In this document: positions 26,315-35,900 of the stretch, piece by piece
Numbering within the stretch: position 1 is the stretch's first letter
Layout of the letters: the number at the start of each line of letters is the position of its first letter
NCBI RefSeq assembly: GCF_014697355.1
Contig: NZ_JACJRQ010000001.1
Location: forward strand, 620,001 to 684,000
DNA: 64,000 bases
Direction of reading: 5' to 3'
From: Nostoc calcicola FACHB-3891
GTDB lineage: Bacteria > Cyanobacteriota > Cyanobacteriia > Cyanobacteriales > Nostocaceae
Position numbers and translations under genes: made by a program
The notes under the pieces: generated by a model
Told to the model about the DNA's origin: nothing
Databases searched by the model: none
Seen by the model: only the letters and a program-made list of their open reading frames with translations

Positions 26315-28816
26315 CTATGGGTGATGAGCTAAGCGCCGTAATAATATTGAGTTTGTGACGACGCTAACAGAGCTAAAAGCCATTAATGCAGCAGCACCGG
26401 ATGGGTTAAGAACAAAACCGAGACTAGGGAACAAAACACCTGCTGCTAAAGGAATACCAACTGTATTATATGCAAAAGCCCAGAATAGATTTTGGCGAAT
26501 TTTGTTGAAGGTGGCGCGACTGAGTTGAATAGATTCGACGACATCGTTTAAGCGATCGCGCATTAGAACAATTTCAGCAGTTTCCATGGCCACATCTGTC
26601 CCTGAGTATAAAGCAATTCCGACATCGGCTTGGGATAAAGCTGGGGCATCGTTGATACCATCGCCGACCATTGCAACAAAGGAGTGGGGAGTGGGGAGTG
26701 GGGAGTTTTCTTTATCTCCTTGTCCCCGCGTCAGAGCGTCCCCGTGTCTTCGCGTCCCTTCTAACTGGAGAGACTGTATTGCCGCCGCTTTTTTAGCCGG
26801 GGGGACACCTGCGATCGCATCAGCACTATCTAATCCTAATTCTTTGGCTATGGCGTTGGCTGCTTCTGGGCGATCGCCACTGAGGAGTATTACCCGTAAG
26901 CCCATGTGACGTAGCTTGTCTACGGTGGTTTTAGCATCTGGTCTCAGGGGATCGCAAACACCAATCAGTCCGGCTAAAGTTCCGCCAACTGCCACGAAAA
27001 CCACGGTTTTACCAGCTGTTGCCCAATCATGTGCTACCTGTTGTGCAGTTTCGCTGATGGCAATTCCATGCCAACTCAACCAGTCCGAATTACCCAATAG
27101 CACGATTGTGCCTTCTACTACAGCGGATACCCCCAGTCCTGGTTCCGTGTGAAAGTCCACAGCCTCTGGAATCGATAACTCCTGCTGCTGTGCTTCTTGC
27201 TGAATCGCTTTTGCTAGGGGATGGTGAGTACCGCTTTCTACGGCTGCGGCGAGTTGGAGGAGGGATTGGGAATTCCCAGTCCCTAGTCCCCAGTCCCTAG
27301 TCCCCAGTCCCTCAATTAGCAAACAATCTGTGACGACGGGGTTACCTGTGGTCAAAGTACCGGTTTTATCAAAAACTACGGTGTTTAGCTTGTGTACTTT
27401 TTCTAAAACATCGCCGCCTTTGATTAACAGACCCCGTTCTGCGCCGATACCAGTGCCGACAAGAATAGCTGTTGGTGTGGCTAGTCCCAAAGCACAGGGA
27501 CAGGCGACTACCATGACGGCGATCGCTAATTTTAAGCTAATTAATAGGGGGGAGTAGGTAGAGACGGGATTAATCGCGTCTGTACTGAGTGGGGAGTGGT
27601 GAGCCATTTCCATGCCGCCAGACATGGTGACATCAGTCCAGATGTGAGTACCAAAAAAGTACCAAAAGATAAATGTTAATACAGATGCTGTCAGTACCCC
27701 GTAGGTAAAGTAACCTGCCACTGTATCTGCTAATTTTTGTACTGGGGCTTTGCGGGTTTGGGCGGCTTCTACTAGGGCAACAATTTGAGCTAAAGTTGTA
27801 TCGCTGCCGACACGTGTTGCTTGAATTGCGATCGCCCCTGAGTAGTTTAGTGTTCCAGCTGTCACCAGATCTCCTGGTTGCTTGCTCACTGGTACTGCTT
27901 CCCCAGTTAACATCGACTCATCGACTGTTGTTTGACCAGCTATCACTTCACCATCAACGGGGACTTTATCACCTGGCAGCACTTGTAAGCATTCTCCAAC
28001 CCGCACCTGTTCAGCGGGAATCTCTACACTAGAAGACCCGATTCCTGCTTCCTCTGGGTTGGCAATCAACCGCGCTAAGAGTGGCTGGAGTGCCAGCAAT
28101 TGCCGAAATGCAGCGGCGGCGCGACCTCTAGCTTGTTGCTCTAATGTTCTTCCTAAGAGAATAAAGCCCAGCATCATTACTGGTTCGTCAAAGAAGCACT
28201 CCCAACCCATTTGGGGAAACAGCAGCGCTACTAAACTAGCAATATAGGCTGTGAGGGTTCCCAATCCCACCAAGGTATTCATGTTAGGTGCGTTTCGCCG
28301 CCACCCCAGCCAACCATCTACAAAAATTGGGCGGCCAGGAATTAGGATGGCGATCGTTGCCAGTCCACAGTGGAACCAGATATTATCCAATATTGGCAGC
28401 ACTGAACTGCCAATATTACCAAAATGTCCACTTGCCGACAATACCAGCAACAGGGCAGCGATCGCCAACTGCCTGAGTGAAGAGTGCATTTGTTGGCGTT
28501 GTCGTTCTGCTGGGTCTGGTAAGTTAGATATCTCCCCTGCTACTGTACCACTGGCTTTTCGGGGTTGAGTCGGAAATCCAGCGGCTGTTAATTGCTTTGC
28601 CAGTGCATCTGCATCTACCACACCCGCTTGTGACTCTACAACTGCTACCTCTGTTGCCAGGTTCACACAGGCGCTTTTGACTCCTGGATGCTGGGTTAGC
28701 TGTCGCTCTACAGCCTTCACACACCCAGCGCACTTCATACCTCCAACATCTAGAATAATTTTCTCTAGGATTGGGGCAAATTCTCGGTCTACCTTAGTTT
28801 TGGGAACAAGTTGCAT
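26315..28816 (-). CDS. Cu+-type P1B ATPase (CopA/CtaA/PacS family)
   Basis: This is an 833-residue pump. One N-terminal metal-binding domain carries GGMKCAGC (Cys29, Cys32). The CPC motif in the sixth membrane helix (VACPCALGLATP) is near residue 438, the phosphorylated Asp in DKTGTLTTG near 480, and the hinge GDGINDAPAL near 715. YN in helix 7 and MAFSSVSVVTNS in helix 8 are the Cu+ (P1B-1) signature. It moves Cu+ across the plasma or thylakoid membrane; which one cannot be told. Two stretches, about 501-517 and 684-712, are encoded by dispersed short repeats and look like in-frame insertions in the nucleotide-binding and phosphorylation domains. Confidence 0.93.
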   Translation of the reverse strand: MQLVPKTKVDREFAPILEKIILDVGGMKCAGCVKAVERQLTQHPGVKSACVNLATEVAVVESQAGVVDADALAKQLTAAGFPTQPRKASGTVAGEISNLPDPAERQRQQMHSSLRQLAIAALLLVLSASGHFGNIGSSVLPILDNIWFHCGLATIAILIPGRPIFVDGWLGWRRNAPNMNTLVGLGTLTAYIASLVALLFPQMGWECFFDEPVMMLGFILLGRTLEQQARGRAAAAFRQLLALQPLLARLIANPEEAGIGSSSVEIPAEQVRVGECLQVLPGDKVPVDGEVIAGQTTVDESMLTGEAVPVSKQPGDLVTAGTLNYSGAIAIQATRVGSDTTLAQIVALVEAAQTRKAPVQKLADTVAGYFTYGVLTASVLTFIFWYFFGTHIWTDVTMSGGMEMAHHSPLSTDAINPVSTYSPLLISLKLAIAVMVVACPCALGLATPTAILVGTGIGAERGLLIKGGDVLEKVHKLNTVVFDKTGTLTTGNPVVTDCLLIEGLGTRDWGLGTGNSQSLLQLAAAVESGTHHPLAKAIQQEAQQQELSIPEAVDFHTEPGLGVSAVVEGTIVLLGNSDWLSWHGIAISETAQQVAHDWATAGKTVVFVAVGGTLAGLIGVCDPLRPDAKTTVDKLRHMGLRVILLSGDRPEAANAIAKELGLDSADAIAGVPPAKKAAAIQSLQLEGTRRHGDALTRGQGDKENSPLPTPHSFVAMVGDGINDAPALSQADVGIALYSGTDVAMETAEIVLMRDRLNDVVESIQLSRATFNKIRQNLFWAFAYNTVGIPLAAGVLFPSLGFVLNPSGAAALMAFSSVSVVTNSILLRRLAHHP
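26676..26766. repeat. Repeat insertion 2 within the copper ATPase gene
   Basis: GGAGTGGGGAGTGGGGAGTT units and a following GTCCCCGTGTCTTCGCGTCCC-type patch lie in frame just before the codons for the conserved hinge motif MVGDGINDAP. The same units occur in intergenic DNA at 32440 and 63905. Confidence 0.8.
27262..27316. repeat. Repeat insertion 1 within the copper ATPase gene
   Basis: Tandem CCCAGTCCCTAGT units lie in frame and encode RDWGLGTG-like residues shortly after the phosphorylation site. Equivalent units are normally found between genes. Confidence 0.8.
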
Positions 28817-29167
28817 GGCAAGTGTTTAGATTCGCTACAAAAATTCAACGCCTGACTAAAAGCGTCTCTAATTCGAGCGTAGGCGAAATCTGGAACTACG
28901 ACTGAATGTCAACCATATTAAATTTATTAATTTATCCTACCGCGCCGAGCGTCAATTACCGACCTTCGGTCGAGGGAATAGGCAACAGGCAACAGGCAAG
29001 AGTAAAGATTTTTGGTGAGACGCCAAAATTGTTGCCTGTTTCCTCCACCAACAATCAAAGGTCAAAAGCCCCGCCTCGAAGGTGAGATTCCGTGGGGCGG
29101 GGTTTAAATTCCCGTCCCACGCCAACACTTATGCCTGTTGCCTATTGCCTGCTGCCTTTAACCTGTC
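28817..29167. other. Intergenic region with repeats and a GC-rich hairpin
   Basis: AGGCAACAGGCAACAGGC units lie at about 28980-29000 and similar TTGCCT units at 29130-29155. AAAGCCCCGCC at 29064 pairs with GGGGCGGGGTTT ending at 29105, a strong stem with a loop of about 20 bases. No gene is visible. Confidence 0.55.
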
Positions 29168-29365
29168 TTACTTCCCAATTCTGGATTCTGAATTCTGAAT
29201 TCTGCTGTAAGTCACATAAATAATAGCTGCAACCTGGATTGGTATGAGGACAATGAGGCTTTTCCAAAAATTGTCAATTTCCAAATGAGACATGACGTTG
29301 AAATACCCTATGCCCAAGAAGAAAAACATGACCCAGTTCAGGTGTTTAGGTTTGAGAATGACCAT
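29168..29365 (-). CDS. Possible small membrane protein with a repeat-derived tail
   Basis: A 65-residue frame with two hydrophobic segments (about 10-25 and 35-53). The last dozen residues (RIQNSESRIGK) come from an ATTCTGAATTCTG dispersed repeat that also occurs at 32900 and 44820. Either a real small gene has been extended into a repeat or the frame is chance. The hydrophobic part reads as a plausible helix pair. Confidence 0.4.
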   Translation of the reverse strand: MVILKPKHLNWVMFFFLGIGYFNVMSHLEIDNFWKSLIVLIPIQVAAIIYVTYSRIQNSESRIGK

Positions 29366-29811
29366 ATTAATAAGAATAAATGTAAAAGTGCTGTATAACT
29401 GCTGCTATCAATTGGCTTAGTACAGCACAGCGTCAAGCCAGTTACCGAGAAGGGGGAAAGGGGAAAGGGTAAGGGGAAAAGGGTAAGAATTAAAAACAGG
29501 GGAAAAGGTTAAAGGGTAAAGGGTAAAGGGATAAATTTAACCTTTCCCCCTTACCCCTTTCCCTTACCCCCATCACTTTTTCCCCACACGGTATAGAGCA
29601 AGTATCTTAATTGCGGAGAATATTAAAAGAAGGTTTTACCAGACACGCAGTGCGATAAAAATTGCCGACTCCATATTTTGAAACCCCTATTTTTCAAGTA
29701 TGGGGTTACCTTTCCCCTTTCCCCCTTTCCCCTTCCCCTTCTTCATGATTACTTAACAGACAAGGGGCTTTAGCCCCTTGTTCAATGTAGGCAAACTTCC
29801 GCCACGGTCTA
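29366..29811. repeat. Repeat-filled gap (GGGGAAAGG heptamers)
   Basis: GGGGAAAGGGTAAGGGG units at 29450-29530 are followed by CCTTTCCCCCTTACCCC at 29540-29580, complementary to each other; another CCTTTCCCC block lies at 29710-29745. GGGGCTTTAGCCCC at 29764-29777 is a short palindrome near the end of the TM2 gene. No gene is visible. Confidence 0.7.
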
Positions 29812-30087
29812 CTAGAACCAACCCTGCTTATTCACAAAGTAGGTATTCACAAATTCTTCAGGGGACTTATTCAAGTAGATCATGCCTTCAATTAAACCTA
29901 CAAGTTGCATAACTAATAAGGCAACGCCGTAGGTAAAAGAACCTCCGACTACGGAGATTACCAACATGATAAAGCCTTCTGGGGCATATCCCAGAATCAA
30001 CTTATGAACGCCAAATCCTCCAAGGATAATGCCACAGTAACCAGCTAAAAGTTGTTTAGTAGGATGACTGGGGTTGAGATTTGCCAT
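29812..30087 (-). CDS. TM2 domain protein
   Basis: The protein has 91 residues. Two membrane helices are joined by a short turn, and the first is preceded by the Gly-rich signature GIILGGFGVHKLILG of the TM2 family (usual form GxFGxHxFYxG). The last membrane segment runs through VALLVMQLVGLIEGMIYL. TM2 proteins are small bacterial membrane proteins of unknown exact role. A clean ATG start is preceded by AGGAG. Confidence 0.85.
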   Translation of the reverse strand: MANLNPSHPTKQLLAGYCGIILGGFGVHKLILGYAPEGFIMLVISVVGGSFTYGVALLVMQLVGLIEGMIYLNKSPEEFVNTYFVNKQGWF

Positions 30088-30830
30088 ATGAGTGCTGCTC
30101 CTTAAGAAGTGAGGTATAAAAATAAAGTCTTTATTGTAATAAGAGCGACTAAATATATTTGTTTAGCAAATATATTTTTAATTTTTTTAGTGTGAATAAG
30201 TGCCAGGATCGAGAACTAAAATCAGCGTGCTTTTAGTTTAGAAGAGATGCTGGCAAGATTCAGACATCAAATGTCTTTCAACATAGCCCGAAAATTTGTA
30301 GCTCGTTGACGGCTTTTGCTGGATTTGATTGCAAATCCTGGTGCAGCAATTGTACTGATTTTCAGACAAGAGATTTATCTTGAAAAGAATCAACCTCAGT
30401 CATCAGCAATAATTGCTATGCATACCACTTTTTACAAGTCCATCAGTATTATTTCCGGAGTTTTTGGCGATCGCAGCAATAACGAGTATTGGTTGTTTGG
30501 GTAGTAAAAATGTGTAATTCTAACTTCTTTCTTAGTTATCAATAACTATTTGCGCTAGTGCAAACTGGATTTGCAATCCAATTAATTACGACAAAAATAA
30601 CTTGGTAAGGCAATTAACATCTCGAAAATAGCTAAAATTACCCTAATTAAGAATAAATGCTTAGCTGGATAGTTTGTTGTCTATGTTCAGAGCATTATTT
30701 AATTTGCTTTTGCCGTTGTTTGGCTTTTAGCGAGTATTTATGCTTACAACCAATTATGACTAGTAAATTGTTGCTATCTATGGAGATAAAATCAGATATT
30801 TCCATTTTTAGCAACAGTATTAAAAATGTA
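30088..30830. other. AT-rich gap without a recognisable gene
   Basis: This presumably holds the TM2 gene promoter. Two short open frames of 62 and 67 codons on the plus strand have no family resemblance or ribosome site. No repeat or RNA was recognised apart from a HIP1-like GCGATCGC near 30467. Confidence 0.45.
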
Positions 30831-32408
30831 CTAATTACTACCAAGTATAAACAGGCTTAATAAAGTACCACTATTCCAGAGGCTGTGGAGGAGGATAGGA
30901 GCGAGGAGATTGCGCGATCGCGTGTAGACTACCCCCAATACAATGCCTAATGCGGTGAGTGGTAGAATTTCCGACAAGCTCAGGTGAGCGATGGCAAACA
31001 GCGAGCTACTGACAAGAATTGATGCCCACACAGGTAAATAACGAGTGAGAGAGGGTAACAAAAAGCCGCGAAATAGAAGTTCTTCAAAAAATGGAGCTGC
31101 GATCGCCGCTGTAAAGAAAAACATCCCAAGTGCTACACCATCTTGGCTTTCGAGCGCTAATTGCAACAAGGGATTGCTACCACCTTGTCCTTGCCAGAGT
31201 TGTTGATTGATTAAAGATACTACTACAACTATGGGTAAAGCAGCGCAATAGCCCCCCAGTCCCCACAAAAACCAGTTATCTTGAAAACGGAAGCGAAACC
31301 AGAATTCCGGTAGTGGAAAAAAGCGTTTAATAGAGAAATACAGCACTGACAACGCCCCGGATGCTACCAGTATGTAACTAACTAAAACAGAAAAAGCTTG
31401 AAGTCGGACATCAGTAACGGGACGCGGTATAGGGAGCAGTGATAGTAGTACGGGCACAAAAAGTTGTCCCATGAAGAAAAAGCCGACGACAAAAACCTGC
31501 AAAACCGTTTCCACATCCCAAGGCGTTGACCAAGCTAAATCAGCATTTTGACCTAATAAAGAGACTTTTCCTTTGAGTAAACGTTGAGCAAACAAGAAAA
31601 CCAACAGTATTAGACCAATTAATGCCGCCAAAGTCGGAATAGTACCAATAATTGCTAATTTCAACACTGCACCAGCAGCGGCTTCTTGTTGTGCAGCTTT
31701 CACTGCTGATAGGGCTTGTTGTCGCTGATCGAGTTGATATAGCTGAACTAAAGCAGTAGAGCGAAACCAACCTTCTAAATTCTTTTGAATAGGTTGTTGA
31801 GCATCGGGGAGCAGGCGGGGAGGATTACTCCACAGTCCACTCAATACAGCAGCAGTTTGCCCAAATTCTGGATTGATATCTGAGCGTTTCTGTAATTCGC
31901 TCCAAGTTTTGAGGGCTGCATCCGTCTGTCCTTGCTGTGCTTGTAAAATTCCCAGCCGCAAGTCTAATTCAGCTAGTAATTTTTGTAGTTCCTTAAAAGA
32001 CTTCTGTAACTGTTGCTGCTGTGATTGTTGGGCAGTTTTAGTAGTAGGAGAAACATCTGGTAGAGGTTTAGGAGGTGTGGGAGTTATTTCAGGTTGAGAA
32101 CCCAACTGTGCAAGTTTGTTGTTAACTTTGTCCAAATTAGTTTGAACAGATTGACGCGCTTCCTGATATTGCTTGGTAGCGCTTTCTAGGGGTTGCTCGC
32201 CCAGTATCGCTTCTCGAATCGCCTGGAGATTGTCATCGCTGGTATCTTGTGATTGCCAAGCTTGGGCTTGTAGAGCAATATTAATTTGATACAGTTCTAA
32301 GCGGCTTTGAAACTGAGGTTCTTGCCAACTACTGAATAAAGACAAAACTGCCAACAGAACTGCTATTGGCGTCATGATAAAAATTAAAATCAACCGCTTG
32401 AGTGTCAT
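30831..32408 (-). CDS. CPBP family intramembrane metalloprotease
   Basis: A 525-residue membrane protein. After an N-terminal helix comes a long soluble helical region (about 30-225) rich in Gln with TPR-like character (LGILQAQQGQTDAALKTWSEL). Membrane helices follow. The CAAX-protease/Abi motifs are present: EELLFRGFLLP near 443 (EExxxR), then FAIAHLSLSE and LLAPILLHSLWN with the zinc-binding histidines. Substrate is unknown; the family includes prenyl-protein proteases and bacteriocin-immunity proteins. Long N-terminal extensions of this kind are known in cyanobacterial members. Confidence 0.88.
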   Translation of the reverse strand: MTLKRLILIFIMTPIAVLLAVLSLFSSWQEPQFQSRLELYQINIALQAQAWQSQDTSDDNLQAIREAILGEQPLESATKQYQEARQSVQTNLDKVNNKLAQLGSQPEITPTPPKPLPDVSPTTKTAQQSQQQQLQKSFKELQKLLAELDLRLGILQAQQGQTDAALKTWSELQKRSDINPEFGQTAAVLSGLWSNPPRLLPDAQQPIQKNLEGWFRSTALVQLYQLDQRQQALSAVKAAQQEAAAGAVLKLAIIGTIPTLAALIGLILLVFLFAQRLLKGKVSLLGQNADLAWSTPWDVETVLQVFVVGFFFMGQLFVPVLLSLLPIPRPVTDVRLQAFSVLVSYILVASGALSVLYFSIKRFFPLPEFWFRFRFQDNWFLWGLGGYCAALPIVVVVSLINQQLWQGQGGSNPLLQLALESQDGVALGMFFFTAAIAAPFFEELLFRGFLLPSLTRYLPVWASILVSSSLFAIAHLSLSEILPLTALGIVLGVVYTRSRNLLAPILLHSLWNSGTLLSLFILGSN

Positions 32409-32434
32409 TTATCCCCCTTTTATCTGACTCAGTG

Positions 32435-32530
32435 CTGAGTGGGGAGTAGGGAGTAGTGAGTGGGGAGTTAGGAGTTAGGAGTTATTCTCCCCCTGCTCCC
32501 CCTGCTCCCTCATCCCCCTGATCCCCCTTG
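32435..32530. repeat. Heptamer repeats (GGGGAGT)
   Basis: GTGGGGAGTAGGGAGTAGTG and AGTTAGGAGTTAGG units are followed by CCCCTGCTCCC units. Same class as at 63905 and inside the copper ATPase gene. Confidence 0.85.
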
Positions 32531-32591
32531 GGAATTATCGCAAGAAAAAGTCAGAGGTGGATAGATATTATCGATATTATGAGTCTGCGAT

Positions 32592-32612
32592 GTCTACGAC
32601 GGGCTACGCCTA
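32592..32612 (+). repeat. 21-bp element interrupting a HIP1 site, copy A
   Basis: GCGAT (32587-32591) and CGCAC (32613 on) are the two halves of a HIP1 site GCGATCGC, separated by a 21-bp element that starts GTCTACGACGGG and ends CTACGCCTA. Identical copies interrupt HIP1 sites at 54906-54926 and 55047-55067. This fits the class of small dispersed repeats described for Nostoc. Confidence 0.85.
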
Positions 32613-32622
32613 CGCACCTGCT

Positions 32623-32736
32623 ATGTTAAATTACAACCCATTGCACTGCTTCCCCTCCGCCGAGGATCTGCCTGATTCTGACGATGAACCTGTGGATAAT
32701 CAACTACAACACTTGATTCCTGGCTTGCTAGAAGCG
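32623..32736 (+). pseudogene. Uma2-type N-terminal fragment
   Basis: MLNYNPLHCFPSAEDLPDSDDEPVDNQLQHLIPGLLEA matches the usual opening of one Uma2 (DUF820) subgroup, with the LPDSDxxPVDNELQ motif. The match ends exactly where a 113-bp inverted-repeat element begins at 32737, and the rest of the domain is absent. Confidence 0.6.
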
Positions 32737-32849
32737 AATACGCTTGGGTTAAGAATTTTTTGGAGAACCATAGACCTGTAGAGACGTTGCATTGCAACGT
32801 CTCTACATTGTTCGCAGGATAAAGGTTTTAGTCTTATCCCAAGCGTATT
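32737..32849. mobile_element. 113-bp inverted-repeat element (MITE-like)
   Basis: The ends AATACGCTTGGGTTAAGA (32737-32754) and TCTTATCCCAAGCGTATT (32832-32849) are inverted repeats with one mismatch in 18. Inside is a perfect hairpin, GTAGAGACGTTGCA plus its complement at 32778-32806. There is no coding capacity. No clear target duplication was seen. Confidence 0.6.
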
Positions 32850-32964
32850 GAGATTTAAGGGACTTCCAATAAAAACAACATTATCCCCCATTGAAAGATT
32901 GCTGAATTCTGAATTCTGTATTCTGTATTCTTCTTCAATTTTTAGAAGTCCCTAAATATTTGGT

Positions 32965-35900
32965 TTAGCTAACAAGTTTTTCTCCTTTGAGCATCCGTGA
33001 TGCAGCTTCGAGTAACGCTTCTTCGAGATAAGGCTTGGTAAAGTAGCCACTTGCACCGAGTTGAACTGCCATTTGTCTGTGCTTGTCTGCACCCCGTGAG
33101 GTAAGCATTGCGATGGGTAGGTGGTTGAGGTTAGAGTCTTTCTGAATGCGAGAGAGTAACTCCAGACCATCGCAACGGGGCATTTCGATGTCGCAAAATA
33201 CGATATCACAAGGCAGACCGGAGCGGAGTTTATCCCAAGCTTCCTGACCGTCACGTGCTTGTTCTACGCGATAACCTGCTTTGTTGAATGTCAGAGAGAG
33301 TAGTTCTCGGACTGTGATTGAGTCATCGACAATCAGCACTGTCGGGTCAATCTTGGTAGCGGGGATGTCTGTAGGAGTAGATTTTTGCTGCCAAGAACCG
33401 CCACCAATTTGTGTGGAAATTCGTCCTTGGAAGATGTCGATGATCTCTAGCACGTCAGCGATGGGCATAATCCGACCATCACCCAGAACTGTAGCACCAG
33501 CTACACCAATGGGTTTGGGTGCTGGCCCTTCAAATTGTTTAATTACAATTTCTTGTTCGCTCAACACCAAGTCAATCTGTAGGGCAATCAGAGTATTTGC
33601 CGATCGCACCACAACCACAGAAACCATATCATCATCTCGGTTACCGCCATACACATTACCGCGACTAATTTGGCGATTGAAGGTTAAAAGTTCCTTCAAC
33701 GGTCGGAATGGTAGCAGGGTATCACGCCAAGAAATAAATGATTGTCCATTGGCGTTATGCTGAATATTTTTGAGTGGGATATCGAGGGTATCTTCTACAC
33801 CATCCATCGGGAAGGCAACTCTGGCTCTATCGGAGACACAACACAGAGCTTTACAAATACTCAGAGTTAGTGGCAAACGAATTGTGAAAGTGGTTCCCTT
33901 GCCGATGGCAGAATCGGTGTTCACTGTGCCCCGAATTTCGCTAATGGCAGAACGCACTACGTCCATACCCACACCACGACCAGAAATTTCGTCTGCCTGG
34001 TCTTTGATGCTAAAACCAGAGTGGAAAAGTAGATCGTAGACTTCTAGGCGAGATATGGTTTTTGCCTGAGCTTCCGTAATCATGCCAATTTTGACTGCCT
34101 TAGCCTTAACCCGTGCGGGATCGATACCTGCACCGTCATCGCCTACAGAAATCACAGTTTGGTTTCCTTGGTGGAAGGCACGAATAGTAATGATTCCCAC
34201 GGGTGGCTTACCAGCAGCTTGCCTTTGTTCTGGCGTTTCAATACCGTGAGCGATCGCATTATTCAGCATGTGCGTTAGCGGATCGCTGAGATGATCTAAA
34301 ATCATCTTGTCAATTAAGGTATCACCGCCTTCAATTACCAACTCCACTTGTTTGCCACACTTGATGGCGTTGTCGCGCACACCTCGCCGCCAGCGATCGA
34401 TAGTTTGGGCAAAAGGCACCATTCGCGCTCTTGTTAGTCCTTCTTGTAGCTGGGTGGTTACCTGGCGGAATTGCCGTGCTACTCGTTCAGTTTCTTCGGT
34501 GACAAAATCAATGTCACTAGCTGATTCACGTACTCGGACAATGCGCTCAATCATTTGCTGGGAGAGTGTATGGAAGGGAGTAAAGCGATCCATTTCTAGT
34601 TCGCTAAAACCTCTGTCAGAATTCGAGTCTTCGGAATGGAAGCCAGAGTCTTTGGTTTTGCGTCCGGCTAATAGAGAAGCTTCCAAAAGCGATCGCTCGT
34701 ACAACTCTTGCATCCTCGCTCCCACATCTGAGAGTTGTTGTACCTGAATCAACAAGTTATCTAATGATTGTCGTAGTCGTTCGTGATCCTGCTCTAAGGT
34801 GTTGCGGTTTACCACCAACTCCCCAACTAAATTACTCATATCGTCCAGTTGCTTAACTGGAACCTTCATGGTTTCTTCAAATCTCGCAGCACGACGAGTA
34901 GAGGGGCGTGCAGTTTTATTTGTGTTCGATTTTGCCAGCGCTGAGTGTGATATTGTTTGATCTGCTTCTGCCAGCAACTTTTCCAAGTCGCTAAATTCAT
35001 CTATGCGCGGTGGAGGGGAGATTTTCGGTGGGATTGGTTGAGTTAAGGGCTGGCGGCTAGATACAGGAGCCTCATTCTTATCTGTACCTAGCAATTCTTC
35101 CAGGGCAGCAAAATCTAGCTCTGGTATCTGCTTCGCTTTAGGAACAGGTGCTAATTCCTCTCCTAGTAATGCTTCCAAGTTTGCAAATTCATCATCTGAA
35201 GCAACTACTTCAACGGTTTCTGTTTCCGTCAATTTTTGAGTCAGGGCAACAGCATTTGCTTCCTCTAACACTGGTGCAGTTTCAGATGTCTCTTCTAAAT
35301 TCCAGAAATTCGCTTCTAGATTTTCATCTTTTTCTGTTAATTCATTTATAATTAATTCATTAATTGTTACCGCGCTTTCTCCTTCTGTTAAAGCAGTTTC
35401 TGTAAACAATAAATCATTTTTAAAACTCAGATCTGCATTTTCTGGAAATTCAAAATTTGTTTCTAAAGTATTATTTTCAGTACCTAAAACTTCTGGTTTT
35501 ATTTGGGATAATTCTGAAATTTCTAAAGTGGATAATTCATCCACATCATCTGTAATTTCCATCTGAATATAGGTGGAATTATCAACTGCTACATCCTCAA
35601 ACAGTAGTTGCGGATTTTCATCAAAGGAGCCGAACAAATCACCTAGCTGTGCTTGGGATAATTCTGAAGTTTCTAAAGTTGATAGTTCACCCACAACATC
35701 ATCTGTAATCTCCATCTGAATATAGGTGGAATTATCAACGGCTACATCTTCAAACAACAGTTGTGGATTTTCATCAAAGGAGCCGAACAAATCACCTGGC
35801 TGTGCTTGGGATAATTCTGAAGTTTCTAAAGTTGATAGTTCACCCACCACATCATCTGTAATCTCCATCTGAATATAGGTGGAATTATCAACGGCTACAT

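Noticed and set aside
30316-30860. Two small plus-strand frames upstream of the CPBP gene end
   Set aside because: No ribosome site, no resemblance to a family, and base composition like non-coding DNA.
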